DNA from: Gallionella sp.
GTDB taxonomy: Bacteria; Pseudomonadota; Gammaproteobacteria; Burkholderiales; Gallionellaceae
Direction: 5' to 3'
Length of the DNA: 64,000 nucleotides
Assembly: GCA_030682375.1 (NCBI GenBank)
Contig: JAUXOL010000019.1
Span: forward strand, 1 to 64,000
Position numbers and translations under genes: made by a program. This document shows positions 31,980-40,893 of the stretch, in pieces (positions within the stretch are counted from its first letter, which is position 1; each line of letters opens with the position of its first letter). The notes below the pieces were generated by a model. That model was not told the DNA's origin. It did not search any database and saw nothing but the letters and a program-made list of their open reading frames with translations.

Positions 31980-32042
31980 GTCGCCGCAACAAATGCATAT
32001 TGCGATGGTAAGATGCGCGTCCTCTATCGATCGGGGTGGTGA

Positions 32043-33647
32043 ATGAAGCTGGCTATAGCGCAAATCAACTGTCTGCTGGGCGACCTGCCGGGCAATTCCG
32101 CTCGGATATTGCAGTATGCCGAACAGGCCGAACGGCAGGGTGCCTCCTTGCTGCTGACGCCGGAATTGAGCCTGTGCGGCTATCCGCCGGAAGACCTGCT
32201 GCTGCGCGACGGTTTCTACCGTGCCTGCGCGCAGGCGCTGGACGATCTCGCCGCTCGGCTGCCGGATATCGCCGTGGTGGTGGGGCATCCGCTGGAACGG
32301 GATGGCGCGCGCTACAACGCCGCTTCGCTGCTGCGCGGCGGACGTATTGCCGCGACTTACCTGAAGCATGAGCTGCCGAATTATTCGGTGTTCGACGAGG
32401 AGCGTTATTTCGATCATGGCGCGGAACCCTGCGTATTCGAGCTGGACGGCATTCGTTTCGGCCTGAACATCTGCGCCGATGTGTGGGAACCCGAGGCCGC
32501 GCGCATGGCGCGCGATGCGGGGGCGCAAGTGTTGCTGGTGCTGAACGCATCGCCCTATGCCATGGGCAAGCAGGATTCGCGGCTGGACGTGATTCGTGAT
32601 CGCATCGACGAGACCGGCATGGCGGTGGTGTATGCCAATATGGTCGGAGGTCAGGACGAGGTGGTGTTCGACGGCAACTCGTTTGCGATGGACGCCGATG
32701 GCAAGTTGACCGCTCAGGGAGTCGGCTTCGATGAGCAGTTGCTGCTGCTGGAGATACGCGACGATCTGCAGCCCGCAGGCGAACTGGCCGACATTCCTTG
32801 CGAGGAGGCCGAGGTGTACCGGGCGTTGTGCTTGGGCGTGCGCGACTATATAGGCAAGAGCCGCTTTCCCGGCGTGCTGCTGGGCATGTCCGGCGGCATC
32901 GACTCGGCACTGACGCTGGCAATCGCGGTGGATGCGCTGGGCGCGGACAAGGTCCATGCGGTGATGATGCCGTCTGACTATACCGCCGAGATCAGCCTGA
33001 TCGACTCGCGCGAGATGGTCGCGACGCTGGGCGTGCGCTACGACGAGTTCCCGATCGCACCGATGTTGCAGGGCTATATGGATACCCTGCAGGCCAGTTT
33101 CGCCGGGCGTGCTCTGGATACGACTGAGGAGAACCTGCAGGCGCGTATCCGCGGCACCTTGCTGATGGCGCTGTCGAACAAGTTCGGTTCGCTGGTGCTG
33201 ACTACCGGCAACAAGTCCGAGATGGCGGTGGGCTATGCCACGCTGTACGGCGACATGGCCGGCGGCTTCGCGGTGCTGAAGGATGTCTGCAAGACGTTGG
33301 TGTACCGGTTGGCGCGCTACCGCAATACGCTGGGGCCGACGATCCCGGAGCGCATCATCACGCGTCCGCCCAGCGCCGAACTGCGTCCGGATCAGACCGA
33401 TCAGGACAGTCTGCCGCCCTATGACGTGCTGGACGCGATCCTGGGCTATTACGTCGAGCAGGACATGGCGATCCCGGAGATCGTCGCGCGTGGCTATGCC
33501 GAGGCCGATGTGCGCCGGGTGGTGCACCTGATCCGCATCAGCGAATACAAGCGCCGCCAGTCCGCCGTAGGCATCCGCGTCACCGAGCGCGGCTTCGGCA
33601 AGGATTGGCGCTATCCGATCACCGTGCGTTATCAGGATGCTTATTAG
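32043..33647 (+). CDS. nadE: Glutamine-hydrolysing NAD+ synthase
   Basis: This 534-residue two-domain enzyme makes NAD+ from deamido-NAD+, ATP and glutamine. The N-terminal nitrilase-like amidase supplies ammonia, with catalytic Glu in LTPELSLCGYPPEDLL, Lys in TYLKHELPNY and Cys in GLNICADVWEPEA. The C-terminal synthetase starts near residue 270 with the ATP pyrophosphatase loop GMSGGIDSALTLA and contains LVLTTGNKSEMAVGYATLYGDMAGG. The final part (about 435-534) is typical of the long form. The start is set by GGGGTGG seven bases upstream of the ATG. Confidence 0.96.
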   Translation: MKLAIAQINCLLGDLPGNSARILQYAEQAERQGASLLLTPELSLCGYPPEDLLLRDGFYRACAQALDDLAARLPDIAVVVGHPLERDGARYNAASLLRGGRIAATYLKHELPNYSVFDEERYFDHGAEPCVFELDGIRFGLNICADVWEPEAARMARDAGAQVLLVLNASPYAMGKQDSRLDVIRDRIDETGMAVVYANMVGGQDEVVFDGNSFAMDADGKLTAQGVGFDEQLLLLEIRDDLQPAGELADIPCEEAEVYRALCLGVRDYIGKSRFPGVLLGMSGGIDSALTLAIAVDALGADKVHAVMMPSDYTAEISLIDSREMVATLGVRYDEFPIAPMLQGYMDTLQASFAGRALDTTEENLQARIRGTLLMALSNKFGSLVLTTGNKSEMAVGYATLYGDMAGGFAVLKDVCKTLVYRLARYRNTLGPTIPERIITRPPSAELRPDQTDQDSLPPYDVLDAILGYYVEQDMAIPEIVARGYAEADVRRVVHLIRISEYKRRQSAVGIRVTERGFGKDWRYPITVRYQDAY

Positions 33648-33690
33648 CGTTTCCTGATGGGCCTGTTTTTCTTGCACTACAAGTTGTGAT

Positions 33691-33718
33691 TTGGAATTTC
33701 GGGCGATTTTGATACAAT
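33691..33718 (+). promoter_or_regulatory. Promoter of the acpP-fabF operon
   Basis: TTGGAA (33691-33696) and TACAAT (33713-33718) are 16 bp apart, 40 bp upstream of the acpP start; both hexamers are close to consensus, as expected for a highly expressed gene. Confidence 0.65.
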
Positions 33719-33758
33719 CGCCTCCGCTTTTTTAACTTAAACAGGGTAGGAGTCATAA

Positions 33759-33992
33759 ATGTCTATTGAACAACGCGTAAAAAAGATCGTAGCCGAGCAA
33801 CTGGGCGTGAACGAATCCGAAGTCAAGAACGATTCTTCCTTCGTCAACGATCTGGGTGCAGACTCTCTGGACACCGTTGAACTGGTGATGGCTCTGGAAG
33901 AAGAGTTCGAGTGCGAGATCCCCGACGAGGACGCAGAAAAGATCACCTCCGTGCAGCAAGCCATCGACTACGTTCTGGCTCATCAAAAGTAA
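33759..33992 (+). CDS. acpP: Acyl carrier protein
   Basis: This 77-residue acidic protein has the phosphopantetheine attachment site [18 protein letters not shown]; Ser in DSL carries the prosthetic group that shuttles acyl chains through fatty acid synthesis. The small four-helix fold, length and N terminus ([17 protein letters not shown]) are standard. It is followed 37 bases later by fabF, the conserved order. Confidence 0.97.
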   Translation: MSIEQRVKKIVAEQLGVNESEVKNDSSFVNDLGADSLDTVELVMALEEEFECEIPDEDAEKITSVQQAIDYVLAHQK

Positions 33993-34029
33993 TTCGTTTT
34001 TCCCCTTCTGTTTCTAAAACGGAGTCAGT

Positions 34030-35262
34030 TTGTCTAAGCGCAGAGTAGTCATTACCGGACTGGGGATCATCTCCCCGGTCGGGACGGGGATTTCCACGAC
34101 CTGGCAGAACATCGTCGCGGGGAAATCGGGCATTACCAGGATCACTCACTTCGATCCCAGTGCACTTGCTTGCCAGGTCGCCGGCGAAGTGCAAGGTTTC
34201 GATGTGACGCAGTATCTGCCGGCCAAGGATGCGCGCCGCATGGATCGCTTCATCCATTTCGGCCTGGTGGCCGGCATGGAGGCGTTCAAGGATTGCGGTC
34301 TGGAAGTCACCGAGCAGAATGCCGAGCGTATCGGCGTGAACATCGGTTCGGGCATCGGCGGTCTGCCGATGATCGAGGACACCCATAACGACTATCTCGC
34401 CGCGGGGCCGCGCAAGATTTCGCCGTTCTTCATTCCCGGCACCATCATCAACATGATCTCCGGAAACCTGTCGATCATGTACGGCCTGAAAGGGCCGAAC
34501 CTGGCGATGGTTTCCGCTTGCACCACCGGCACGCACTGCATCGGCGAATCCGCTCGCATCATCGAGTACGGCGATGCCGACGTGATGGTGTGCGGCGGCG
34601 CGGAGGCGACGATCAGCCCGCTTGCGGTCGGCGGCTTTTCTTCCGCCCGTGCGCTTTCCACCCGCAACGACGATCCGGCCACGGCCAGCCGTCCTTGGGA
34701 CAAGGAGCGCGACGGTTTCGTGATGGGCGAGGGCGCCGGTGTGCTGGTGCTGGAAGAGTACGAACATGCCAAGGCGCGCGGCGCGAAGATCTACGCCGAG
34801 CTGGCCGGTTACGGCATGAGCGGCGACGCCTACCACATGACTTCGCCTTCGACCGATGGGCCTAAGCGCAGCATGCTCAACGCGTTGCGCAACGCCGGGC
34901 TGAACCCGCAGGATGTGAACTACGTCAATGCACACGGCACGTCGACCCCATTGGGAGACAAGAACGAGACCGACGCGATCAAGCTGGCGTTCGGCGACCA
35001 TGCGAACAAGCTGGTGGTCAGCTCGACCAAGTCGATGACCGGTCACTTGCTGGGCGGCGCGGGCGGCGTGGAGTCGGTGTTCTGCGCGCTGGCAGTGCAC
35101 CACCAGATCGCTCCGCCGACCATCAACGTGTTCGAGCAGGACCCGGAGTGCGATCTGGACTACTGCGCGAACACGGCGCGCGACATGAAGATCGATGTCG
35201 CGGTCAACAACAACTTCGGCTTCGGCGGAACGAACGGTTCGTTGGTTTTCCGCAAGATTTAA
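34030..35262 (+). CDS. fabF: 3-oxoacyl-[acyl-carrier-protein] synthase II
   Basis: This 410-residue condensing enzyme elongates acyl-ACP with malonyl-ACP. The catalytic triad is visible: Cys in [10 protein letters not shown] (about 163), His in [11 protein letters not shown] (about 304) and His in [14 protein letters not shown] (about 341), with the closing [11 protein letters not shown]. The start codon is TTG, giving [16 protein letters not shown] lies five bases upstream and no in-frame ATG or GTG fits. It is co-transcribed with acpP and pabC. Confidence 0.96.
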   Translation: MSKRRVVITGLGIISPVGTGISTTWQNIVAGKSGITRITHFDPSALACQVAGEVQGFDVTQYLPAKDARRMDRFIHFGLVAGMEAFKDCGLEVTEQNAERIGVNIGSGIGGLPMIEDTHNDYLAAGPRKISPFFIPGTIINMISGNLSIMYGLKGPNLAMVSACTTGTHCIGESARIIEYGDADVMVCGGAEATISPLAVGGFSSARALSTRNDDPATASRPWDKERDGFVMGEGAGVLVLEEYEHAKARGAKIYAELAGYGMSGDAYHMTSPSTDGPKRSMLNALRNAGLNPQDVNYVNAHGTSTPLGDKNETDAIKLAFGDHANKLVVSSTKSMTGHLLGGAGGVESVFCALAVHHQIAPPTINVFEQDPECDLDYCANTARDMKIDVAVNNNFGFGGTNGSLVFRKI

Positions 35263-35277
35263 GCCTTAACCTCCGCG

Positions 35278-36102
35278 ATGCTGGTCAACGGTCTACCCGG
35301 TAACACGATCAGCATCCGCGATCGCGGTTTGCTCTACGGCGACGGGGTGTTCCGTACCCTGCGTGCCGTACGCGGCAACGCGCTGCACTGGTCCCTGCAT
35401 TACCTCAAGCTACAGCACGATTGCGCCAAGCTGGACATCGCCTGTCCGGACGAGGCCTTGCTGCTTGCCGAGCTTGTACAGGTGCTGGCGCAGCATCCGG
35501 ACGGTGTGGTGAAGCTGATCGTTACGCGCGGAGAAGGTGTTCGGGGTTATGCGCCCGCGACCGATGCAACGCCGACTCGCATCTGGGACTTCTCGCCGCA
35601 GCCTGATTACCCGAAGGAGTGGGCGATACAGGGCGTCAAGGCGCATGTGTGCCAGATTCGCCTGCCAGCGCAGCCTCGCTTGGCCTGCGTCAAACACCTG
35701 AACCGGCTGGAGAACGTGATGGCGGCGGCGGAGTTGCGCGATGCGCAAGCGTATGACCGCGACATCGCCGAAGGGCTGCTGCTGGATGCCGATGGTCATG
35801 TGATCGAAGGCACGCGCAGTAATTTGTTCGTCGTGTCGCAGGGGCATCTGGTCACGCCCGACCTGTCGAGTTGCGGCGTCGCCGGCATACAGCGCGGGCG
35901 GGTGATGGCCTGGGCGCTGCAGCATGGTCTGGCGTTGCAGGTTCGGAACATTGGGCTGGAAGAGGTGCTGCATGCCGACGAGGTGTTCGTCGTGAACTCC
36001 GTGATCGGGTTGTGGCCGATACGCGCGTTGGGGGCGCTCCACTGGAGCCATTTCCCGGTCGCCGAAAAAATCCGTACGGCTTTGGAACAAGAGGAAATCT
36101 GA
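35278..36102 (+). CDS. pabC: Aminodeoxychorismate lyase
   Basis: This 274-residue class IV PLP aminotransferase-fold enzyme forms 4-aminobenzoate and pyruvate from aminodeoxychorismate in folate synthesis. The fold-type IV markers are RDRGLLYGDGVFRTLR, the PLP Lys in VKHLNRLENV and EGTRSNLFVV with DEVFVVNSVIGLWPI. A D-amino acid aminotransferase is the usual alternative, but position between fabF and mltG is the classical pabC slot. Its stop overlaps the mltG start by one base (TGATG). Confidence 0.92.
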   Translation: MLVNGLPGNTISIRDRGLLYGDGVFRTLRAVRGNALHWSLHYLKLQHDCAKLDIACPDEALLLAELVQVLAQHPDGVVKLIVTRGEGVRGYAPATDATPTRIWDFSPQPDYPKEWAIQGVKAHVCQIRLPAQPRLACVKHLNRLENVMAAAELRDAQAYDRDIAEGLLLDADGHVIEGTRSNLFVVSQGHLVTPDLSSCGVAGIQRGRVMAWALQHGLALQVRNIGLEEVLHADEVFVVNSVIGLWPIRALGALHWSHFPVAEKIRTALEQEEI

Positions 36103-37079
36103 TGCTGCGAGCGTTTGCAATTTTCGTTTTGCTGTCACTGCTGGCTGCAGTAAGCATAGGCTATTACGCCTTGCGCCCGCTGCCGCTGCCCGCTACGCCG
36201 TTTGAGTTCACGCTGAAACCGGGCAGCAGCGTGAAGGCCATGGCGCGGGAGATGCAAGAGGGCGGGCTGTTGGAGCAGGACTGGGCCTTCGTCTGGCTGG
36301 TGCGGGCGCTCGGAAAATCCTCGCAGCTTCAGGCGGGCAGTTACGAGTTGCAACAGCCGGTATCGATGCTGGAACTGGTGCGCATGATCGCCGAAGGTCG
36401 GGTCAGCCAGCGCCGCATCAGCGTGATCGAAGGCTGGACGTTCCGGCAGATGCGCGATGCGCTGAACGCGAATCCGGACATCATGCACGACACGCTGAAC
36501 CTGAGCGACGCGGAGATACTGCTGCGCATAGGCGCAATCGAGTCGCATCCGGAAGGGCTGTTCTTCCCCGATACCTATGTCTTCGCCCCCGGCAGCAGCG
36601 ATCTCGCGATATTCCAGCGCGCCTATCAGTCCATGCAGCAGCATCTGCAGGACGCATGGGCGATGCGCGAGCCGAATCTGCCGTTGGAGACGCCTTATCA
36701 GGCGTTGATCCTGGCCTCCATCGTCGAGAAGGAGACGGGTGCAGCCAGCGACCGGCCGATGATCGCCGGCGTGTTTGTCAACCGACTGCGCCTCGGCATG
36801 CGGCTGCAGACCGACCCGACCGTTATCTACGGGGTGGGGCAGAGCTTCGACGGCAACCTGCGCAAAAACGACCTGCTGACCGACAACCCTTATAACACCT
36901 ACACCCGAGGTGGGCTGACGCCGACGCCGATTGCATTGCCGGGGCGTGACTCACTACAAGCCGCGTTGCACCCGGCGAAGAGTGACGCGCTATACTTCGT
37001 CGCGCGCGGAGACGGCAGTTCGCATTTCTCCGGCAGCCTCAACGAACACAATCGAGCCGTTAACGAATACCAAAAATGA
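36102..37079 (+). CDS. mltG: Endolytic murein transglycosylase MltG
   Basis: The protein has 325 residues. An N-terminal membrane anchor ([21 protein letters not shown]) precedes a LysM-like subdomain (about 35-100) and the YceG/MltG catalytic domain with [12 protein letters not shown], whose Glu is catalytic, plus [20 protein letters not shown] and [17 protein letters not shown]. It cleaves nascent glycan strands and so terminates chain growth in the periplasm. The start overlaps the pabC stop by one base and has AGAGGAA upstream; a longer in-frame reading frame through pabC is not credible. The stop overlaps the tmk start (ATGA). Confidence 0.95.
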   Translation: MLRAFAIFVLLSLLAAVSIGYYALRPLPLPATPFEFTLKPGSSVKAMAREMQEGGLLEQDWAFVWLVRALGKSSQLQAGSYELQQPVSMLELVRMIAEGRVSQRRISVIEGWTFRQMRDALNANPDIMHDTLNLSDAEILLRIGAIESHPEGLFFPDTYVFAPGSSDLAIFQRAYQSMQQHLQDAWAMREPNLPLETPYQALILASIVEKETGAASDRPMIAGVFVNRLRLGMRLQTDPTVIYGVGQSFDGNLRKNDLLTDNPYNTYTRGGLTPTPIALPGRDSLQAALHPAKSDALYFVARGDGSSHFSGSLNEHNRAVNEYQK

Positions 37080-37678
37080 GCAAATTCATCACTTTCGAAG
37101 GCATGGACGGCGCCGGCAAGAGTACGCATCTGGCCTGGTTCGCTGATACGTTGCGTCAACGCGGACTGGATGTCGTCGTCACGCGAGAGCCGGGCGGTAC
37201 GCCGCTGGGCGAGCAGTTGCGCGAGATGCTGCTGAACCAGACTATGAGCATGGGAACCGAGGCGCTGTTGATGTTCGCCGCCCGTATGGAGCATATCGAG
37301 CAGCTGATCAAGCCGGCGCTGCAGGCTGGGAAGTGGGTGATCTCCGACCGCTTCAGCGATGCCAGCTTCGCCTATCAGGGCGCAGGGCGCGGCATGGACT
37401 GGGACAAGCTGACCCAGCTCGAACAATGGGTGCATGCCGATCTGCAGCCCGACCTGACGCTGTTCTTCGACGTGCCGGTCGAGGTCGCGCGCGAACGCTT
37501 GTCGAACAATGTCTCGCTGGATCGATTCGAGCAGGAACAGAGCGATTTCTTCGAGCGCGTGCGCGGCGGATATCACCAGCGGGTGCAACAGAACCCGCAA
37601 CGCTACGCGGTGATCGATGCGGCGCAGAGCATGGCCGAGGTCATGCGCCAGCTCGAAGAGATTGTCACCTCCATCTGA
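37076..37678 (+). CDS. tmk: Thymidylate kinase
   Basis: This 200-residue enzyme phosphorylates dTMP to dTDP. The P-loop is [11 protein letters not shown], the dTMP-binding DR(Y/F) motif is [17 protein letters not shown], preceded by [11 protein letters not shown], and the lid follows [13 protein letters not shown]. It overlaps mltG by four bases and is followed one base later by holB, so it is translated within the same operon. Confidence 0.96.
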   Translation: MSKFITFEGMDGAGKSTHLAWFADTLRQRGLDVVVTREPGGTPLGEQLREMLLNQTMSMGTEALLMFAARMEHIEQLIKPALQAGKWVISDRFSDASFAYQGAGRGMDWDKLTQLEQWVHADLQPDLTLFFDVPVEVARERLSNNVSLDRFEQEQSDFFERVRGGYHQRVQQNPQRYAVIDAAQSMAEVMRQLEEIVTSI

Positions 37679-37679
37679 T

Positions 37680-38693
37680 ATGCAAGATATCTATCCTTGG
37701 CAGAAAAACGACTGGGCGAACTTGCAGGAGCTGCGCAAGCGCCCGCCGCACGGCTTGTTGCTAAAGGGCTCGCAAGGCATAGGCAAGTTCGATCTGGCGA
37801 TGCGCTTCGCCCAGAGTCTGTTGTGCGAGCATCCGGACTCGGCTGGTTTCGCCTGCGGAGCTTGCCCGTCCTGCCACTGGTTCTCGCAGGGTTCGCATCC
37901 GGATTTCCGGCTGCTGCAGCCGGATGCTTTGAGTCAGGAAGGCGAAGACGGCGAGGAGGTCAAGCCCGCATCCGGCAAGAAACCCAGCAAGCAGATATCC
38001 GTAGATCAGGTGCGCAGCCTGGCCGACTTTTTCGGCATGTCCGCGCATCAGGGCGGCCGGCGCGCGGTCGTGATCCATCCGGCCGAGGCGATGAACACCA
38101 ATGCCGCGAACGCGCTGCTGAAGAATTTGGAGGAGCCGCCCGCAGGCCTGCTGTTCATCCTGGTGTCGCACAAGCCGCAGCAACTGCTGCCGACCATACT
38201 GAGCCGCAGTCTGTCCTTCGCGTTGTCGCCGCCCGATAACGAGTCGGCGGTGCGCTGGCTGGCGGAGCAGGGCGTGAAGAATCCCGCCGAAGCGCTAGCG
38301 GCCTCCGGCTTCTCACCGCTGCAGGCTGTGAAACTCGACGAACAGATCGGTAGCGAAGAGCGTGCCAAGCTGCTGCGTGCTGTGCGTCAGCCGGAGTCGC
38401 TGGACGTGTTCGCGCTGGCCGAGATGCTGCAGAAGACCGAACAGGTGTTGGTCGTGCAGTGGCTGCAGCAATGGAGCTATGACCTGAGTTCGATGAAGCT
38501 GGCCGGCAAGCTGCGTTACCACCTCGGCGAAGAGGCCGCGATCCGCAAGCTGGTCGAGCCTGTTGAACCATTGACGCTCGCACGCCTGCAGAGTTACTTG
38601 CAGGGCGCGAAACGCGAGGCACAGCACACGCTGAATCCGAAGCTGTTTTTCGAATCCCTGCTGTTCTCCTATCGCCAACTGATGCTCGAATAA
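37680..38693 (+). CDS. holB: DNA polymerase III delta' subunit
   Basis: This 337-residue clamp-loader subunit has a degenerate P-loop region GSQGIGKFDLAMRFAQ, the Cys4 zinc module (CEH..CGACPSC) and the sensor stretch NAANALLKNLEEPPAGLLFILVSHKP with TILSRSL. It belongs to the gamma complex that loads the beta clamp. The ATG one base after tmk is used although the frame is open upstream. It ends the acpP-to-holB operon; a PilZ gene that often follows in relatives is not present. Confidence 0.93.
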   Translation: MQDIYPWQKNDWANLQELRKRPPHGLLLKGSQGIGKFDLAMRFAQSLLCEHPDSAGFACGACPSCHWFSQGSHPDFRLLQPDALSQEGEDGEEVKPASGKKPSKQISVDQVRSLADFFGMSAHQGGRRAVVIHPAEAMNTNAANALLKNLEEPPAGLLFILVSHKPQQLLPTILSRSLSFALSPPDNESAVRWLAEQGVKNPAEALAASGFSPLQAVKLDEQIGSEERAKLLRAVRQPESLDVFALAEMLQKTEQVLVVQWLQQWSYDLSSMKLAGKLRYHLGEEAAIRKLVEPVEPLTLARLQSYLQGAKREAQHTLNPKLFFESLLFSYRQLMLE

Positions 38694-38746
38694 CGGGCAT
38701 AACAAGTAATTTATGAAAGTTGCTATGCCCGATCCCTCTCCTCAAT

Positions 38747-38768
38747 CCTCTCCCGCAAGCGGGCGAGG
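38747..38768. repeat. REP-like inverted repeat between holB and tatD
   Basis: CCTCTCCCGC-AA-GCGGGCGAGG is a near-perfect hairpin (one T/C mismatch). The core CTCTCCCGCAAGCGGG is, from memory, a widespread extragenic palindrome in Proteobacteria. It may also act as an RNA stabiliser or attenuator. Confidence 0.55.
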
Positions 38769-38804
38769 AGGCAAACGTATCGTTACGCGAGTTTTACAAT
38801 AATC

Positions 38805-39581
38805 ATGCCGTTCGTCGATTCGCACTGCCACATCAATTTCCCCGACCTGATTTCCGATTTGCCTGGTGTGCTGCAGCGCATGCAGGACAATGAGGTGGTT
38901 GCCGCGCTGTGCGTCGCGGTCAACCTTGCCGATTACCCGCAGGTGTTGGCGCTTGCCGAGCAGAATCCGAATGTCTACGCATCGGTCGGTGTGCACCCCG
39001 ATTACGAGGATGTCGAAGAGCCCAGCGTGGCGCGACTGGCCGAATTGGCGGCGCATCCTCGGGTCGTTGCGATAGGCGAGACCGGGCTGGACTACTCACG
39101 TCTGAAGGGTGATTTGGAATGGCAACGTACGCGCTTCCGCAACCATATCCGCGCCGCTAGGGAAATCGGCAAGCCGCTCATAATCCACACCCGCGAAGCG
39201 GCGGAAGATACGCTGCGCATCATGCGGGAAGAGAATGCCGCGGAGGCGGGCGGCGTGATGCATTGCTTCACCGAAACTTGGGAAGTGGCCGAGGCAGCGC
39301 TGGCGATGGGTTTTTATATTTCCTTCTCCGGCATCGTCACGTTCAAGAACGCCAAACAGATCAAGGAAGTCGCGCAGCGCACGCCGATGGATCGCATCCT
39401 GATCGAGACCGACGCGCCATATCTCGCGCCGACGCCGCATCGCGGCAAGCTCAACCAGCCAGCCTATGTGAAGCATGTCGCCGAGGAGATCGCGACGCTG
39501 CGCGGCATGACGCTGGTGGATGTCGGTCAGTGCACCACCGAAAACTTCTTCCGGCTGTTCGGGGTTGATGCGGATCGCTAA
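38805..39581 (+). CDS. TatD-family metal-dependent deoxyribonuclease
   Basis: This 258-residue TIM-barrel hydrolase has the full TatD metal set: HCH in VDSHCHINF, Glu in AIGETGLDY, His in LIIHTREA, His in GVMHCFTE and Asp in LIETDAPYLAP. The family comprises 3'-5' nucleases involved in DNA repair and quality control (YcfH-like, next to holB in many genomes). No good ribosome site is visible; TACAAT lies only five bases before the ATG, so the mRNA may be leaderless or read through from holB. Confidence 0.92.
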   Translation: MPFVDSHCHINFPDLISDLPGVLQRMQDNEVVAALCVAVNLADYPQVLALAEQNPNVYASVGVHPDYEDVEEPSVARLAELAAHPRVVAIGETGLDYSRLKGDLEWQRTRFRNHIRAAREIGKPLIIHTREAAEDTLRIMREENAAEAGGVMHCFTETWEVAEAALAMGFYISFSGIVTFKNAKQIKEVAQRTPMDRILIETDAPYLAPTPHRGKLNQPAYVKHVAEEIATLRGMTLVDVGQCTTENFFRLFGVDADR

Positions 39582-39600
39582 ACATTCGTTAACGGAATTG

Positions 39601-39628
39601 TTGACAGTTATTCGAATATCCCTATAAT
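39601..39628 (+). promoter_or_regulatory. Consensus sigma-70 promoter of the tRNA cluster
   Basis: TTGACA (39601-39606) and TATAAT (39623-39628) match consensus exactly with a 16-bp spacer, 15 bp upstream of the first tRNA. Confidence 0.92.
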
Positions 39629-39642
39629 GCGCAACTCGTTTT

Positions 39643-39718
39643 GCGGGAGTAGCTCAGTTGGTAGAGCGCAACCTTGCCAAGGTTGAGGTCGAGAGTTCGA
39701 GACTCTTCTCCCGCTCCA
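39643..39718 (+). tRNA. tRNA-Gly (anticodon GCC), copy 1
   Basis: A 76-nt cloverleaf with acceptor GCGGGAG/CTCCCGC, anticodon loop TTGCCAA (GCC) and encoded CCA. Pair 7-66 is G-C. Confidence 0.96.
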
Positions 39719-39744
39719 AAACGCAGGGTGAAATACCTGAAATT

Positions 39745-39820
39745 GCGGGAATAGCTCAGTTGGTAGAGCGCAACCTTGCCAAGGTTGAGGTCGAGAGTTC
39801 GAGACTCTTTTCCCGCTCCA
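39745..39820 (+). tRNA. tRNA-Gly (anticodon GCC), copy 2
   Basis: Identical to copy 1 except for a compensatory change of pair 7-66 to A-U (GCGGGAA/TTCCCGC). Encoded CCA. Confidence 0.96.
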
Positions 39821-39825
39821 AATCC

Positions 39826-39850
39826 AAGGGAAAGCACCTAGCTTTCCCTT
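39826..39850 (+). terminator. Hairpin between tRNA-Gly and tRNA-Cys
   Basis: AAGGGAAAGC and GCTTTCCCTT form a perfect 10-bp stem with a five-base loop. Only a weak T-rich stretch follows, so it may be a partial terminator or a processing signal. Confidence 0.5.
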
Positions 39851-39863
39851 AGTCATTTTAAGC

Positions 39864-39937
39864 GGCGCGATAGCAAAGCGGTTATGCCCCGGATTGCAAA
39901 TCCGGTTAGCCCAGTTCGACTCTGGGTCGCGCCTCCA
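39864..39937 (+). tRNA. tRNA-Cys (anticodon GCA)
   Basis: 74 nt, acceptor GGCGCGA/TCGCGCC, anticodon stem CCGGA/TCCGG with loop TTGCAAA (GCA), encoded CCA. Confidence 0.95.
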
Positions 39938-39944
39938 GATACCC

Positions 39945-40033
39945 GCCCGGGTGGTGAAATTGGTAGACACAACGGACTTAAAATCCGTCGGGGAGAAATC
40001 CCCGTACCGGTTCAAGTCCGGTCCCGGGCACCA
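39945..40033 (+). tRNA. tRNA-Leu (anticodon TAA)
   Basis: 89 nt with a long variable arm (CGGGGAGAAATCCCCG), acceptor GCCCGGG/CCCGGGC, anticodon loop CTTAAAA (TAA, reads UUA), encoded CCA. Seven bases separate it from tRNA-Cys. Confidence 0.95.
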
Positions 40034-40215
40034 TTCGACCAGAAAAAAGATCAGCTCCGGTCAAAATTCCCCCAAAAAATCAAGCCCTATCCTGACTCTA
40101 TAGGACCTTAGGCCAATAGTCTGAAAATCTGCTTGCGCCTATAATCCTCACGGGATTTGGGTGATCGGTAATTGCATCTAGGCAATTTGCTGGATGCATA
40201 GAGGGAGATGGCGGA

Positions 40216-40893
40216 TTGTCGGACATGGAGGGGAACAATATAGTTTTCGTTATCGACGAGGACCCCGCGATCTATAAGGCACTTCGCCGTATCGGAAAGG
40301 AGGCGGGGTTCTCTGTGGTCGCCTTTGATGGGAGCCGCGAGTTCTTTTCTTGGCTGGAAGCCAATGAGTCGTGCGGCGAACGCGGAGAAGGGGCCATGTG
40401 CATCGTCTTGGCGGCCAAGACTCTGGTAGCCGGGCTGGATTGGTATGCCAACGATCTGATCCGTTCGATACCGAAGATATGCATCGGTATTCCTGAGGAG
40501 GTCAAATCGATCATCGAGATGTTGACGGTGTTGGAGGGGCAGTTCATCCGCTGGCCTTTCAGGGTTGAGAATCTGAAGGATGCGGTGACTATGGGTTTTG
40601 TTCGCTATGCAGCCATCATTCGTGATGCGCGGGCGAGTCTCCAGATATCCGCGGATATGTCGAGCCTATCCCGGCGCGAAAACGAAGTGTTCGGCCTTGT
40701 TGCGCAAGGGCGTACCAATCAGGAGATATCGGATCTGCTGGGAATCTCGATAAAGACGGTGAAAGCGCATCGATCCAAGGTCATGAAGAAGACGAAATCC
40801 AAAACCATCCCGGATCTCGTGCGCAACTACGAGAAGAGAGAATTGATGCTTGGCCAGAAGAAGTCCGGCTCGTCTTCCGGTGGCGTTGTATGA
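40216..40893 (+). CDS. LuxR/FixJ-type regulator with degenerate receiver domain
   Basis: This 225-residue protein has a response-regulator-like N-terminal domain (about 1-125) that retains the acidic pair in FVIDEDPAIYKAL. At the phospho-acceptor position it reads CIVLAAKTLVAG, Ala instead of Asp, and the switch Thr/Ser and Lys regions are also poor, so phosphorylation is unlikely. The C-terminal HTH is a clear LuxR/NarL domain: LSRRENEVFGLVAQGRTNQEISDLLGISIKTVKAHRSKVMKKT. It starts at TTG (GGGAG eight bases upstream); an in-frame ATG three codons later is possible. Its stop overlaps the diguanylate cyclase start by four bases, so the two probably act in one pathway. TATAAT at 40140 may be the -10. 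Confidence 0.85.
   Translation: MSDMEGNNIVFVIDEDPAIYKALRRIGKEAGFSVVAFDGSREFFSWLEANESCGERGEGAMCIVLAAKTLVAGLDWYANDLIRSIPKICIGIPEEVKSIIEMLTVLEGQFIRWPFRVENLKDAVTMGFVRYAAIIRDARASLQISADMSSLSRRENEVFGLVAQGRTNQEISDLLGISIKTVKAHRSKVMKKTKSKTIPDLVRNYEKRELMLGQKKSGSSSGGVV

Noticed and set aside
31938..33677. A 579-codon minus-strand frame across nadE
   Set aside because: Antisense shadow of a full-length NAD synthase with all catalytic residues.
38795..38800. TACAAT as a tatD promoter
   Set aside because: It lies only five bases before the ATG and has no -35, so it was left as a remark on possible leaderless translation.
40034..40215. A c-di-GMP riboswitch upstream of the signalling island
   Set aside because: The leader contains a small TGCATC/GATGCA inverted repeat but not the conserved GEMM core; nothing beyond a possible TATAAT is supported.
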